From positions 1 through 64,000 of the forward strand of contig JAHLLJ010000003.1 in the NCBI GenBank assembly GCA_020444205.1: 64,000 bases of DNA. Reading direction: 5' to 3'. Below, piece by piece: positions 17,159 to 25,204 of the stretch. Position 1 is the first letter of the stretch; every line of letters starts with the position of its first letter. A model generated the notes under the pieces. That model did not search any database. It was given only the letters and a program-made list of their open reading frames with translations, and was not told the origin of the DNA. This DNA is from Deltaproteobacteria bacterium (GTDB lineage Bacteria > Desulfobacterota > Desulfarculia > Desulfarculales > Desulfarculaceae). The position numbers and the translations under genes are program-made.

Positions 17159-17853
17159 ACCTCTTTTTCCTTTTGGGGATGATCGTGCCAAGACAGTGAA
17201 TTGCGCTCCGTGGCCCTCACGTGGGCCTCCATGGCCTCGGCGGCCTCCTCGGCGCTTTTTTCCGCCAGCTTTTCGATCACCAAGGCGTGCTCAATATCAA
17301 CCTCCGGCAACCGGCCGGGCCGGACCATGGCGCGCACTCCCATCCAGTCGATGAGGTCGCGCACGTTCTCCAAGGCCTCCACCAGGTAGGAGTTGCCCGC
17401 CAACGAGGCCATGAAAGAGTGGTAGATGCGGTCGTTTTTGATGTAGCCCACATGGTCGTCGCTTTCGGTGGACGCAACGCAGGCGTAGTGGATTTGCCAA
17501 AGCCGGTCTATCTGTTGCGGGGTTATGCGCTCGGCCACCTTGCGCATGACCGCCACTTCCAGCACCAGACGGAATTCGTACAGGTCTTTGATCTCATCGA
17601 TGGAAAGGGACCTGATGATGACTCCCTTGCGCGGGACCAGGTTGACAAAGCCGCGCATGGACAAGTCCAGCAGCGCCTCGTGAACCGGCGTCTTGGACAT
17701 GCCCAGTTGTTTGGCAAGGGAGTGTTCGCTGTAGGTGTGGCCCGCCTTGAGCGTGTTGCTCATGATCCCTTCCTTGATGGCGTCAAAGGCCATCTCCCGA
17801 AGGGAGGGCGGGGTCTTGATGGCCGAAAGGCCGGTTTCGCCTTTAATACTCAT
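17155..17853 (-). CDS. GntR-family transcriptional regulator (FadR/FCD subfamily)
   Basis: This is a 232-residue regulator with an N-terminal winged helix (about residues 15-85; 'YSEHSLAKQLGMSKTPVHEA', then 'GFVNLVPRKGVIIRS') and a C-terminal all-helical FCD domain (about residues 90-215) with the usual metal/effector-binding Arg, Asp and His positions ('YEFRLVLEVAVMRKVAE', 'NDRIYHSFMASLAGN'). It is the first gene of the Liv/aminotransferase/Pxp operon and overlaps the cyclase gene by 4 nt, so it is probably an autoregulated local repressor. An inverted repeat 12-35 nt before its start is a candidate operator. Confidence 0.9.
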   Translation of the reverse strand: MSIKGETGLSAIKTPPSLREMAFDAIKEGIMSNTLKAGHTYSEHSLAKQLGMSKTPVHEALLDLSMRGFVNLVPRKGVIIRSLSIDEIKDLYEFRLVLEVAVMRKVAERITPQQIDRLWQIHYACVASTESDDHVGYIKNDRIYHSFMASLAGNSYLVEALENVRDLIDWMGVRAMVRPGRLPEVDIEHALVIEKLAEKSAEEAAEAMEAHVRATERNSLSWHDHPQKEKEV

Positions 17854-17864
17854 ATAATGCGCTC

Positions 17865-17888
17865 TGAGATATCAGATATTACATCTCA
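17865..17888. promoter_or_regulatory. Candidate GntR operator (inverted repeat)
   Basis: TGAGAT (17865-17870) and ATCTCA (17883-17888) form a perfect 6-bp inverted repeat with a 12-nt AT-rich spacer, ending 12 nt before the GntR start codon. Position and symmetry suit an autoregulatory site. The sequence is not a standard FadR consensus, so the assignment is tentative. Confidence 0.4.
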
Positions 17889-18222
17889 CAACTATCACTT
17901 TCCCAAATTCGTTGTCAACGGCTTTCTTTGGCGCAGGGGGCATCGGTGGGGCCCATGAAGTAGGCGAAATACCACCAAAAGGAAGGTTTGGCTCTTAATC
18001 GCTAAGTGAGGCCCAGGAGGTAAAATCCCTGAAAAACCTGGAATGGCAATATCGGCCTATGCATAGCCCCGCGTTTGCGGTTTTGCGGTGAGGTTACAAA
18101 TTAGTAAGGAAATTTAGATGAATAGCCGAAAATTTTTTCTAGTTTTTATAAAAAATTTTGCTCGGGTTACTTAATATCAGTATTTGCCTATTAGTTACCA
18201 TTAGGGGGTATTTGTAATGCCG

Positions 18223-18252
18223 ATGACAATTTCGGTTGGCTCTTGCTATAGT
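18223..18252 (+). promoter_or_regulatory. Candidate promoter of the HerA-like gene
   Basis: ATGACA (18223-18228), an 18-nt spacer and TATAGT (18247-18252) resemble a sigma-70 promoter. Transcription would begin near 18259, which supports translation from the ATG at 18314 rather than from the TTG at 18236. Confidence 0.4.
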
Positions 18253-18313
18253 TTCGCCTTACGTGGTAGACGATGCGGGGTCCATTTCGTCAATACTGAA
18301 AGGGCATGAGGGC

Positions 18314-19924
18314 ATGGAGCAGCAAAGTTCGCTGGAGATCGGACAGGTCATTTCGGTTGCCGGCTCCAAGGTAGCCGGTGTAATGGCCAGCTACAAGGAG
18401 GCCGAAAAAGCGGAGCATGTTTCGCGGGCCACGCAGGTGGGCGCCATTGTCACCATCATTACTCCCTTGTCTTTGGTTTTTGGCATGATCGCCAGCATCA
18501 CCACCAAGAACCCCTCCTATCCGCTCTCCGCCGATGAAAGCCGCATAATCGAGATAGACCTGCTGGGCGAGGCCCTGAAGCAGGACGCGGAGGGCCACTT
18601 TATTTTTCAGCGGGGCGTATCGGTTTATCCGGGGCTGGGAGCCTCGATCCGTGCCACATCTTCCAAGGATTTGGCCCAGATATATGCCCAGCCTTCCACG
18701 CCCTGCATAAAGGTCGGCTCCCTGCGCCAAGACCCCTCGCAGGCCGCATTTGTCAAGGTGGACGAGCTCATTGGGCAGCACTTTGCCATTTTGGGCAATA
18801 GCGGCACCGGCAAATCATGCGCCATCGCGGTGCTCCTGAGATCCATATTCAAGAATTATCCCAATGGTCACGTGGTCCTGCTGGACCCCCACGACGAATA
18901 CACCCAGGCCTTTGGCGACCAGGCGGAGGTAATTTCGCCGGAAAACCTGCACTTGCCTTATTGGCTGCTCAACTTTGAGGAGGCCACCGAGGCCCTTTGC
19001 AGCCAGGAGCCCGGAGGCCGGGAGGTGGAGGCCCCCATCCTCAAGGCGGCGATCCTGGCCGCCAAGCAGGCCTACTTGGCCAGCTCCGGCGGCCGCGCGC
19101 CCTTTACGGTGGACACTCCCATCCCCTATCGCTTGTTCAAGGTGATCGAGCACATCAAAGCCGAAATGGGCAGGCTCAACCGGCCGGAAAAGGTGCAGCC
19201 GTATCTAAGGATTATCTCCAGGATAGAAAGCCTGGACCGGGACAGCCGTTTCAGCTTTATGTTCTCGGGCCTTCATGTGCAAGACAACATGGGCGAGGTG
19301 CTCTCCCAAATACTGCGGGTGCCGGTGAACGACAAGCCGATCACCATTTTCCGCCTGGCGGGCCTGCCTTCGGAGATCGTGGACGTGGTGGTTTCCCTGC
19401 TTTGCCGGCTGATATTCGACTTCGCCCTCTGGGGCGGTAAAGACCAGTCGGTTCCGATCCTGCTGGTGTGCGAGGAGGCCCACCGCTACGCTCCCCGCGA
19501 CCGGGAGCTGGGCTTCGCCCCCACCAGGCGTTCCATCGCCCGCATCGCCAAGGAGGGGCGTAAGTACGGAGTTTCCTTGGGCCTGGTCACCCAGCGCCCC
19601 TCCGAGGTGTCAGAATCCATCCTCTCCCAGTGCAACACCCTGTTCATCATGCGTCTGAGCAACGAGAGGGACCAAAGGTTCGTAACCCACGTGTTGCCCG
19701 AAAGCGCCACCGGGCTTTTGCGGGCCCTGCCGGTTTTGCGCTCCCAAGAAGCCATAGCGGTGGGGGAAGGCGTCAGCCTGCCGATGCTGATCTCCTTTGA
19801 CGAGGTTGCCGACGGCAGCCGCCCGCGTAGCGACACCAAACGGGTCTCCACCGGGTGGCAAGGGGTGCAGCCGCAACGCGAAGTTCTGGACCGCACCATC
19901 GAGCGCTGGCGCCTGCAAGAGTGA
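18314..19924 (+). CDS. HerA-like ATPase (HAS-barrel plus FtsK/HerA motor domain)
   Basis: This is a 536-residue hexameric-type P-loop ATPase of the HerA/DUF87 group, which translocates DNA in end resection and defence systems. The N-terminal 'IGQVISVAGSKVAGVM' is a HAS-barrel start. It is followed by a hydrophobic stretch 'VGAIVTIITPLSLVFGMIAS' (about residues 45-65) that could be buried or membrane-associated. Walker A GNSGTGKS is near residue 161, 'VVLLDPHDEYTQAF' follows, Walker B 'ILLVCEEAH' is near residue 381, and 'GVSLGLVTQRPSEVSESILS' is the typical sensor region, with an arginine-finger-like 'MRLSNERDQRF' after it. No NurA nuclease or other defence gene adjoins it. The start at 18314 is favoured by an AAAGGG site and the promoter position. 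A hairpin terminator follows. Confidence 0.85.
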   Translation: MEQQSSLEIGQVISVAGSKVAGVMASYKEAEKAEHVSRATQVGAIVTIITPLSLVFGMIASITTKNPSYPLSADESRIIEIDLLGEALKQDAEGHFIFQRGVSVYPGLGASIRATSSKDLAQIYAQPSTPCIKVGSLRQDPSQAAFVKVDELIGQHFAILGNSGTGKSCAIAVLLRSIFKNYPNGHVVLLDPHDEYTQAFGDQAEVISPENLHLPYWLLNFEEATEALCSQEPGGREVEAPILKAAILAAKQAYLASSGGRAPFTVDTPIPYRLFKVIEHIKAEMGRLNRPEKVQPYLRIISRIESLDRDSRFSFMFSGLHVQDNMGEVLSQILRVPVNDKPITIFRLAGLPSEIVDVVVSLLCRLIFDFALWGGKDQSVPILLVCEEAHRYAPRDRELGFAPTRRSIARIAKEGRKYGVSLGLVTQRPSEVSESILSQCNTLFIMRLSNERDQRFVTHVLPESATGLLRALPVLRSQEAIAVGEGVSLPMLISFDEVADGSRPRSDTKRVSTGWQGVQPQREVLDRTIERWRLQE

Positions 19925-19975
19925 GGTGCATCAGGGGCCGCTCCCAGGCCCTGGAGAACTACCCTAAATTGAGAA

Positions 19976-20013
19976 GCCAGGCCGCCGGTTGGTTGACCGG
20001 CGGCATGGCTGTT
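19976..20013 (+). terminator. Terminator-like hairpin after the HerA-like gene
   Basis: GCCGCCGGT (19981-19989) pairs with ACCGGCGGC (19996-20004), extended by GCCA/TGGC beyond a mismatch, with a 6-nt loop and a short TGTTT afterwards. It probably separates the HerA-like transcript from the mutasome genes. Confidence 0.5.
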
Positions 20014-20080
20014 TGAAGCCCGTCCGCCGGCTCGAGCGTGGGAAGTCAACATCACGCCTTTGCTCGGGGCCGGATTTTAC

Positions 20081-20128
20081 TCAACAACCTATACACATGT
20101 TGACTATAAAATCCTTTGGCGGTATCCT
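20081..20128 (+). promoter_or_regulatory. Candidate promoter and operator of the imuB-dnaE2 pair
   Basis: TTGACT (20100-20105), a 17-nt spacer and TATCCT (20123-20128) form a plausible promoter. The -35 overlaps one arm of an inverted repeat, TCAAC (20081-20085) and GTTGA (20099-20103), separated by 13 nt. A repressor there would block transcription. A LexA link is only a guess from the gene content; the site does not match the E. coli box. Confidence 0.35.
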
Positions 20129-20179
20129 GGGGGCATCAAGTTAAGCCCCATGCCCGATTTCATGCCGGAGCCTGCCAGC

Positions 20180-21382
20180 ATGCCGTCCGTATGGCCAAAA
20201 GACCGTCCCCGCGCGGTCATTCACATCAACGTGGCTGATTTCGCCGTGGCCGTGGAGCGCCTGGAGGACCCCGGGTTGCGCGGCTGGCCGGTGATCGTGG
20301 CCCCCCAGGGCGCGGCGCGGGCCCGGGTGTTCGACATGAGCGAGGAGGCCTTCCAGGCCGGGGTGCGCAAGCACATGCCCCTGGCCCGGGCTCAGCGCCT
20401 GTGCCGCGAGGCCAAGATCGCCGCGCCCCGGCCCCATTGCTACGAGAAGGCCATGGCCGCCCTGCTCAAACGGGCCGCGCCCTTTTCGCCCTTGGTGGAG
20501 GCCGAGGAGGACAGCGGTCATCTGTTCCTGGACCTCACCGGCACGGCCCGCCTTTTCGGCCCGCCCCAGGACGTGGCCCAGCGCCTCCGCCGCACGGTGC
20601 GGGGAGAGCTGGGCCTGGACCCCATTTGGGGCCTGGCCGGCAACAAGCTGGTGGCCAAGGTGGCCACCCGGGTGGTCAAGCCCAGCGGCGAGCACATTGT
20701 GGAGCAGGGGGGCGAAGAAGCCTTTTTGCGGCCTCTGCCGCTTTTTTTGCTTCCCGGCCTGGAGCGGGAGGACCTGTTGGCCCTGGGTGAGTTTCACCTG
20801 CACCGGGTGCAGCAGGCCCTGGCCTGGAGCCCGGAGCACCTGGCCGTGGTGTTCGGCAAGAGGGCCGTACAGGTGCACGGCATCCTGCGCGGGAGGGACG
20901 ACAGCCCGGTGCTGCCCCTGGGCCACAAGCCGCCGGTGCTGCGCCTGGAGCAGGAGTTGGGTCAGGACAGCAACCGGGTGCCCGAGGTGGAGGCAATACT
21001 GTGGCGCCTGGTGGAGCGGGCGGGCGCGGCCCTGCGCGGCCAGGGCAGGGTGGCCCGGCGCCTGGTACTGAGCCTGGACTACTCCGACGGGGCGCGGATC
21101 TTTCGCCAGCGCTCCCATCAGCCGGGCACGGCCAATGACTTTGTGCTCTTTGATCTGGCCCGGGCTTGTTTGGCCTCGGCCTGGGCCCGGCGGGTGCGCC
21201 TCAGGCATCTGTGCCTGAGCTTCTCGCGCCTCACCTTCCCTCCGGCCCAGATGGAGCTGCCCTTTGGTGAACAGGATCCGCCTTTGGCCAAAGGCGAGGC
21301 CCTGCTGGCCGCCCTGGACGCCATCCGCCGCCGTCACGGCCTCGGCAAGATCAAGCTGGGGCGCGGCCTGGAGGCGCAATGA
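20180..21382 (+). CDS. imuB: ImuB-like Y-family DNA polymerase homologue lacking catalytic acids
   Basis: This 400-residue protein aligns with the Y-family polymerase fold (finger/palm, thumb, little finger) but has lost the metal-binding acids. Where Pol IV reads H-x-D-M-D-A-F, this reads HINVADF (about residues 14-20). Where Pol IV has S-x-D-E-A-Y-L-D, this has SGHLFLD near residue 113. The thumb helix-hairpin-helix region ('PLFLLPGLEREDLLALGEFH') is kept. This is the hallmark of ImuB, the non-catalytic adaptor that links DnaE2 to the sliding clamp. A clear beta-clamp motif was not identified. The start at 20180 has GGAG 9 nt upstream; in-frame ATGs at 20150 and 20162 are alternatives. The stop overlaps the dnaE2 start as ATGA. 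Confidence 0.78.
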   Translation: MPSVWPKDRPRAVIHINVADFAVAVERLEDPGLRGWPVIVAPQGAARARVFDMSEEAFQAGVRKHMPLARAQRLCREAKIAAPRPHCYEKAMAALLKRAAPFSPLVEAEEDSGHLFLDLTGTARLFGPPQDVAQRLRRTVRGELGLDPIWGLAGNKLVAKVATRVVKPSGEHIVEQGGEEAFLRPLPLFLLPGLEREDLLALGEFHLHRVQQALAWSPEHLAVVFGKRAVQVHGILRGRDDSPVLPLGHKPPVLRLEQELGQDSNRVPEVEAILWRLVERAGAALRGQGRVARRLVLSLDYSDGARIFRQRSHQPGTANDFVLFDLARACLASAWARRVRLRHLCLSFSRLTFPPAQMELPFGEQDPPLAKGEALLAALDAIRRRHGLGKIKLGRGLEAQ

Positions 21383-24300
21383 TGGTGCTGCCGGTGGTGC
21401 GCTCTCATTTTTCCCTGATGCGGGGCATTGCCTCGCCCAAGGCCCTGGCCCGCCGGGCCAAGGCCTTGGGCTACCATTGCCTGGCCCTGGCCGACCGGGA
21501 CAATCTCTACGGCCTGTGGGAGTTTGGCCGCGCCTGCCGGGAAAACGGCCTGCGCCCCATCACCGGCTCCGAGGTTACCTCGCCCCACGGCGCGGCCCGG
21601 GCCTGGTGCCTGGTGGAATCGGCCCAAGGCTTTGCCAGCCTCTGCCGCCTGCTCACCCGCCGCCACACCGAGGAGGGCTTTGACCTGGCCCGGGCGGTGG
21701 GGGAGGAGGCCGAGGGCTTGTCCGTGCTCACCGACGACGCCGCCCTGCTGGCTGTCTGGCGGAAGCGCGGGGTGCCCGCCATGGCCGCCCTGCCCCGCAA
21801 GCCCACCGGCGCGCCCTTGGAGCTGCGGCGCCTGGCCCGCCGTGTGGGCGCGCCCATGGCCGCCCTGGCCGGCGCCTGCTTTTTGGAGCCCAGCGACCGT
21901 CAGCGCCACATGGTGCTCCGGGCCATTGCCGCCAACACCAGCCTGTCCCGCCTGGGCCCCAGCGGCCTGGCCCCGCCCGACGCCGTGTTGGCCGGGCCCT
22001 CTGAGTACGCTAGCCGCTTCGCGCCCCTGCCCGAGGCGTTGCACGGAGCCGCCGCCCTGATCGGGCGCCTGAGCTTTGTGCCCAAGCCGGGCATCACCAT
22101 GCCTCCCTGGCACGACGCCCAGGGGCGCGGCGCGGACCAGGTGCTCAAGGCGCGGGCCTACGCGGGGGCGGCCCAACGCTACGGTGAGCCCCTGCCCGGC
22201 GAGGTGGTGGCCCGTCTGGAGCATGAGCTGGGCATCATCGCGGGCAAGGGCTTTTCCTCCTATTTCCTGGTGGTGGAGGACATCGTGACGCGCAGCCCGC
22301 GCATCTGCGGCCGGGGCTCGGGCGCGGCTTCCCTGGTGGCCTTTTCCCTGGGCATCACCAACGTTTGCCCCATCAAGTTCAACCTCTATTTTGAGCGCTT
22401 CATCAATCCCCAGCGGGTGGACCCTCCGGACATTGACGTGGACTTCGCCTGGGACGAGCGCGATCGCGTGATCGAATCAGTTCTGAAGCAATACCAGGGC
22501 CGCTCGGCCATGGTGGCCACTCACATCTTTTTCCAGGGGCGCATGGCCATCCGCGAGGTGGCCAAGGTCTACGGCCTGCCGGCCCGTGAGATCAAGCGGG
22601 TGATGCGCCATCTGCCCTGGCTGCGCGGGCCGGTGGAAGGCCACACCGGTTTCTACCCCAAGCGCCAGGCCTTGCCGCCGGGGGCCAAGGCCGACCTGGC
22701 CGCGCCCTGGCCCGAGGTGCTGGCCGCAGCCCAGTCCATCGTGGGCATCCCCCGCCACATCAGCGTGCACGTGGGCGGAGTGGTCATCACCCCCGGCCCT
22801 ATCGACCGGCATGCTCCCTTGGAGATAGCGCCCAAGGGGGTGCCCATCATTCAGTGGGAAAAGGAGGGGGCCGAGGAGGCCGGGCTGGTCAAGATAGACC
22901 TGCTGGGCAACCGCTCCCTGGCGGTTATCCGCGACGCGGTGGCCGAGGTGAAGGCAGGCGGTCACGCTTTTGACGAGGCGGGGTGGCAGCCAGAGGACGA
23001 CCCGGTCACCCAGAAGCTGGTGTCCCAAGGCCGCACCATGGGCTGTTTTTACATTGAGAGCCCGGCCACCCGCCTGCTGCAGGAAAAGGCGGCCCGCGGC
23101 GACTATGAGCGTTTGGTGATCCACTCCAGCATCATCCGTCCGGCGGCCAACGATTACATTCAGGAGTATCTGCACCGCCTGCACGGCGCGCCCTGGCAAC
23201 ACATCCACCCCCTGCTGGAGCCGATCCTGGCCGAGACCTACGGCATCATGGTCTATCAGGAGCAGGTGTCCCAGGCCGCCGGGGCCCTGGCCGGTTTCAG
23301 CCACGCCGAGGGCGACCGCTTGCGCAAGGTGATGACCTGGAAGGACAAGGGCCGGGCACTCAGCGATTACCGCCAGAAGTTCGAGGACGGAGCCCTGGCC
23401 CGGGGGGTGAGCCCGGCGTGCATCGATGAGGTGTGGTCGATGATGATGAGCTTTGCGGGCTACTCCTTTTGCAAGCCCCACAGCGCCAGCTACGCCCGGG
23501 TGTCCTTTCAAGCGGCCTATCTCAAGGCCCACTTTCCAGCCGAGTTCATGGCCGCGGTGATCTCCAACCAGGGCGGTTTTTATTCTGCCTTTGCCTATGT
23601 GTCCGAGGCCCGGCGCCTGGGGTTAACGGTGCTGCCACCCTGCGTGAACCGCAGCCGGGCGGCCTGGAGCGGGCAGAGTCGCCAGATGCGGGTGGGGTTG
23701 ATGGCCGTGAAAGGCCTGGGCCGGGGAACCATGGGGCGCATCATCGCCGGGCGGCGGCAGCGGCCCTACACGGGCTTTGACGACTTTTTGCTCCGGGTGC
23801 GCCCCGCCGAGGACGAGGCCCGGTCCCTGATCCACGCCGGGGCCTTCAGCGAGCTGCACCCGGGCGCGGACCCGGCCGAGCTGCTCTGGCGCTTGGCCCG
23901 CACCCGCCGCCTGCGCGAAGCGGCCGCCAAGGAGCGGGGCCTGTTTTCCGCCCCGCCTCCGGTAAACGCCCCGTCTTTGCCGCCCGGCGACCAACTGGAG
24001 CGCCTGCGCCGCCAGTACGCGGTGCTGGGCTTTTTGCCCAGCCGTCACCCCATGGTGCTTTTCGCCGAGGGCCTGCGCGGCCGAAAGATCATCAAAGCCC
24101 GCGATCTGGCCCGCCATATCGGCCGCCGGGTGCGCCTGGCCGGGTGGCTGCTTACCGGCAAAACGGTGTGGACCAAAAGCGAGGAGCCCATGCAGTTTCT
24201 CAGCTTCGAGGACGAGACAGGCCTGGTGGAAACCACTTTTTTTCCGGCCGCTTACCGCCGCTTCGCCATGATGCTGGACTGGTCTCGGCCCTATCTGCTG

Positions 24301-24426
24301 GAAGGGCGGGTGGAGGAGAACTTCGGGGCGGTTACGGTGAACGTGGAGCGGGTGCTGGGACAGCCTCAAAGCAGCAATTGGGCCCCAAGCTCAAGCAAGC
24401 CTGCAAAATGTTTATATAGTAACTAG
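21379..24426 (+). CDS. dnaE2: Error-prone DNA polymerase III alpha subunit DnaE2 (ImuC)
   Basis: This is a 1015-residue C-family DNA polymerase, the translesion enzyme of the ImuB-DnaE2 mutasome. It has an N-terminal PHP domain ('RSHFSLMRGIASPKALARRA', 'ADRDNLYGLWEF'), the polymerase palm with the catalytic triad segment 'PPDIDVDFAWDERD' near residue 350 and 'GRGSGAASLVAFSLGITNV' before it, then 'GYSFCKPHSASYA', a helix-hairpin-helix stretch and a C-terminal OB domain ('LAGWLLTGKTVWTKSEEPMQ', 'FLSFEDETGLVETTFFP'). It lacks the long C-terminal tau/clamp tail of DnaE1, and its length of about 1000 residues matches DnaE2. Translation is coupled to imuB by a 4-nt overlap. Confidence 0.93.
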   Translation: MMVLPVVRSHFSLMRGIASPKALARRAKALGYHCLALADRDNLYGLWEFGRACRENGLRPITGSEVTSPHGAARAWCLVESAQGFASLCRLLTRRHTEEGFDLARAVGEEAEGLSVLTDDAALLAVWRKRGVPAMAALPRKPTGAPLELRRLARRVGAPMAALAGACFLEPSDRQRHMVLRAIAANTSLSRLGPSGLAPPDAVLAGPSEYASRFAPLPEALHGAAALIGRLSFVPKPGITMPPWHDAQGRGADQVLKARAYAGAAQRYGEPLPGEVVARLEHELGIIAGKGFSSYFLVVEDIVTRSPRICGRGSGAASLVAFSLGITNVCPIKFNLYFERFINPQRVDPPDIDVDFAWDERDRVIESVLKQYQGRSAMVATHIFFQGRMAIREVAKVYGLPAREIKRVMRHLPWLRGPVEGHTGFYPKRQALPPGAKADLAAPWPEVLAAAQSIVGIPRHISVHVGGVVITPGPIDRHAPLEIAPKGVPIIQWEKEGAEEAGLVKIDLLGNRSLAVIRDAVAEVKAGGHAFDEAGWQPEDDPVTQKLVSQGRTMGCFYIESPATRLLQEKAARGDYERLVIHSSIIRPAANDYIQEYLHRLHGAPWQHIHPLLEPILAETYGIMVYQEQVSQAAGALAGFSHAEGDRLRKVMTWKDKGRALSDYRQKFEDGALARGVSPACIDEVWSMMMSFAGYSFCKPHSASYARVSFQAAYLKAHFPAEFMAAVISNQGGFYSAFAYVSEARRLGLTVLPPCVNRSRAAWSGQSRQMRVGLMAVKGLGRGTMGRIIAGRRQRPYTGFDDFLLRVRPAEDEARSLIHAGAFSELHPGADPAELLWRLARTRRLREAAAKERGLFSAPPPVNAPSLPPGDQLERLRRQYAVLGFLPSRHPMVLFAEGLRGRKIIKARDLARHIGRRVRLAGWLLTGKTVWTKSEEPMQFLSFEDETGLVETTFFPAAYRRFAMMLDWSRPYLLEGRVEENFGAVTVNVERVLGQPQSSNWAPSSSKPAKCLYSN

Positions 24427-24467
24427 TCAAATATAAAAAATAAATTACGGAGACACAATTTTGTTAC

Positions 24468-24495
24468 TTGACATACATTCATGTATGTATATCTT
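24468..24495 (+). promoter_or_regulatory. Promoter with AcrR-like palindromic operator
   Basis: TTGACA (24468-24473), a 16-nt spacer and TATCTT (24490-24495) make a strong promoter candidate. A perfect inverted repeat, ACATACAT (24471-24478) and ATGTATGT (24481-24488) with a 2-nt spacer, lies directly over it. The half-site matches that of the E. coli AcrR operator. It therefore is very likely the autoregulatory operator of the TetR gene and its efflux pump. Confidence 0.75.
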
Positions 24496-24533
24496 TTCCG
24501 TACGGACCGAACACCAGTGCGAAAGGAGGCGCA

Positions 24534-25145
24534 GTGGCCCGTAGGACCAACGAACAAGCCCAGGAGACCAGGGAGAAAATCCTGGAGGGCGCCCTAAACG
24601 TGTTCAGCGAAAAGGGCTTTTCCCGCGCCACCCTGAGCGATATCGCCAAACGCATAGGTATGACCAGAGGAGCGGTCTATTGGCACTTCAAAGATAAGCG
24701 GGAGCTCTTGGTGGAGTTGATCGAGGCCATGAATGCCAAGGAGAAGGTTTTGTTGGCCGAGAAAGTTCCCACGCTTGAGTCCCTGGACGACTTACTGGCC
24801 CAGTTTCTGGCTAGAATCGACTACTTGGAAACCAATAAAGAGTTTCGCAAGTATATTTACTTCATGTCCATGCAAGTGGAGTGGGCCACTGAGAAGCAGA
24901 TATTTAACCGGCTACGTGACGAACAAGCACGCAATGCACCTTTCATGGAGTGCAATAAGGCGTTGAAGCTGGCCCAGGAGCGGGGTGAGATACGCCCCGG
25001 GGTGGACCTGGGGCAAGTTTTTGACAGTTTAGTGGGAATGTTCACCGGAATAGTGCGCTATTACCTTTATGGAATGGCCAGTGCTCCGTTGCGTCCCACT
25101 ATTAAAATGGCCATGCAGGCGTACATCGCCAGCATCCGCGCCTGA
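24534..25145 (+). CDS. TetR/AcrR-family repressor of the RND efflux operon
   Basis: This is a 203-residue regulator. The N-terminal HTH ('ILEGALNVFSEKGFSRATLS', 'DIAKRIGMTRGAVYWHFKDK') is typical of the AcrR/TtgR/MtrR group, and the C-terminal helices form the ligand pocket. The start is the GTG at 24534 with a strong AAGGAGG 4 nt upstream; the longer frame from 24468 would translate the promoter itself. It is followed 59 nt later by the pump genes in the same direction, unlike acrR of enterics, which is divergent. It probably represses itself and the pump through the palindrome at 24471-24488, with release by pump substrates. Confidence 0.9.
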   Translation: MARRTNEQAQETREKILEGALNVFSEKGFSRATLSDIAKRIGMTRGAVYWHFKDKRELLVELIEAMNAKEKVLLAEKVPTLESLDDLLAQFLARIDYLETNKEFRKYIYFMSMQVEWATEKQIFNRLRDEQARNAPFMECNKALKLAQERGEIRPGVDLGQVFDSLVGMFTGIVRYYLYGMASAPLRPTIKMAMQAYIASIRA

Positions 25146-25204
25146 ACTAATTTTGTGAAGGGGCGGTGTGTATCCCCCCGGAAGAACTAAGGAGATTTCT
25201 TACG

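Larger units (their letters stand above)
17854..18313. other. Divergent intergenic region
   Basis: This 460-nt stretch lies between the minus-strand GntR operon and the plus-strand HerA-like gene. It holds the candidate GntR operator at 17865-17888 and a candidate promoter at 18223-18252. The middle (about 17945-18200) has lower GC and no recognisable gene or repeat. Confidence 0.6.

Noticed and set aside
18314..19924. Conjugative coupling protein (TraG/VirB4) or mobile-element ATPase
   Set aside because: A HAS-barrel-type start and HerA-type motifs are present, and no relaxase, integrase or conjugation genes are near.
20180..21382. An active DinB/Pol IV polymerase
   Set aside because: All catalytic acidic positions of the Y-family are replaced, and the gene is coupled to dnaE2, so a non-catalytic ImuB role fits better.
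24468..24533. Longer N-terminus of the TetR regulator from an upstream TTG
   Set aside because: It would translate the promoter and operator palindrome; the GTG at 24534 has a strong Shine-Dalgarno.
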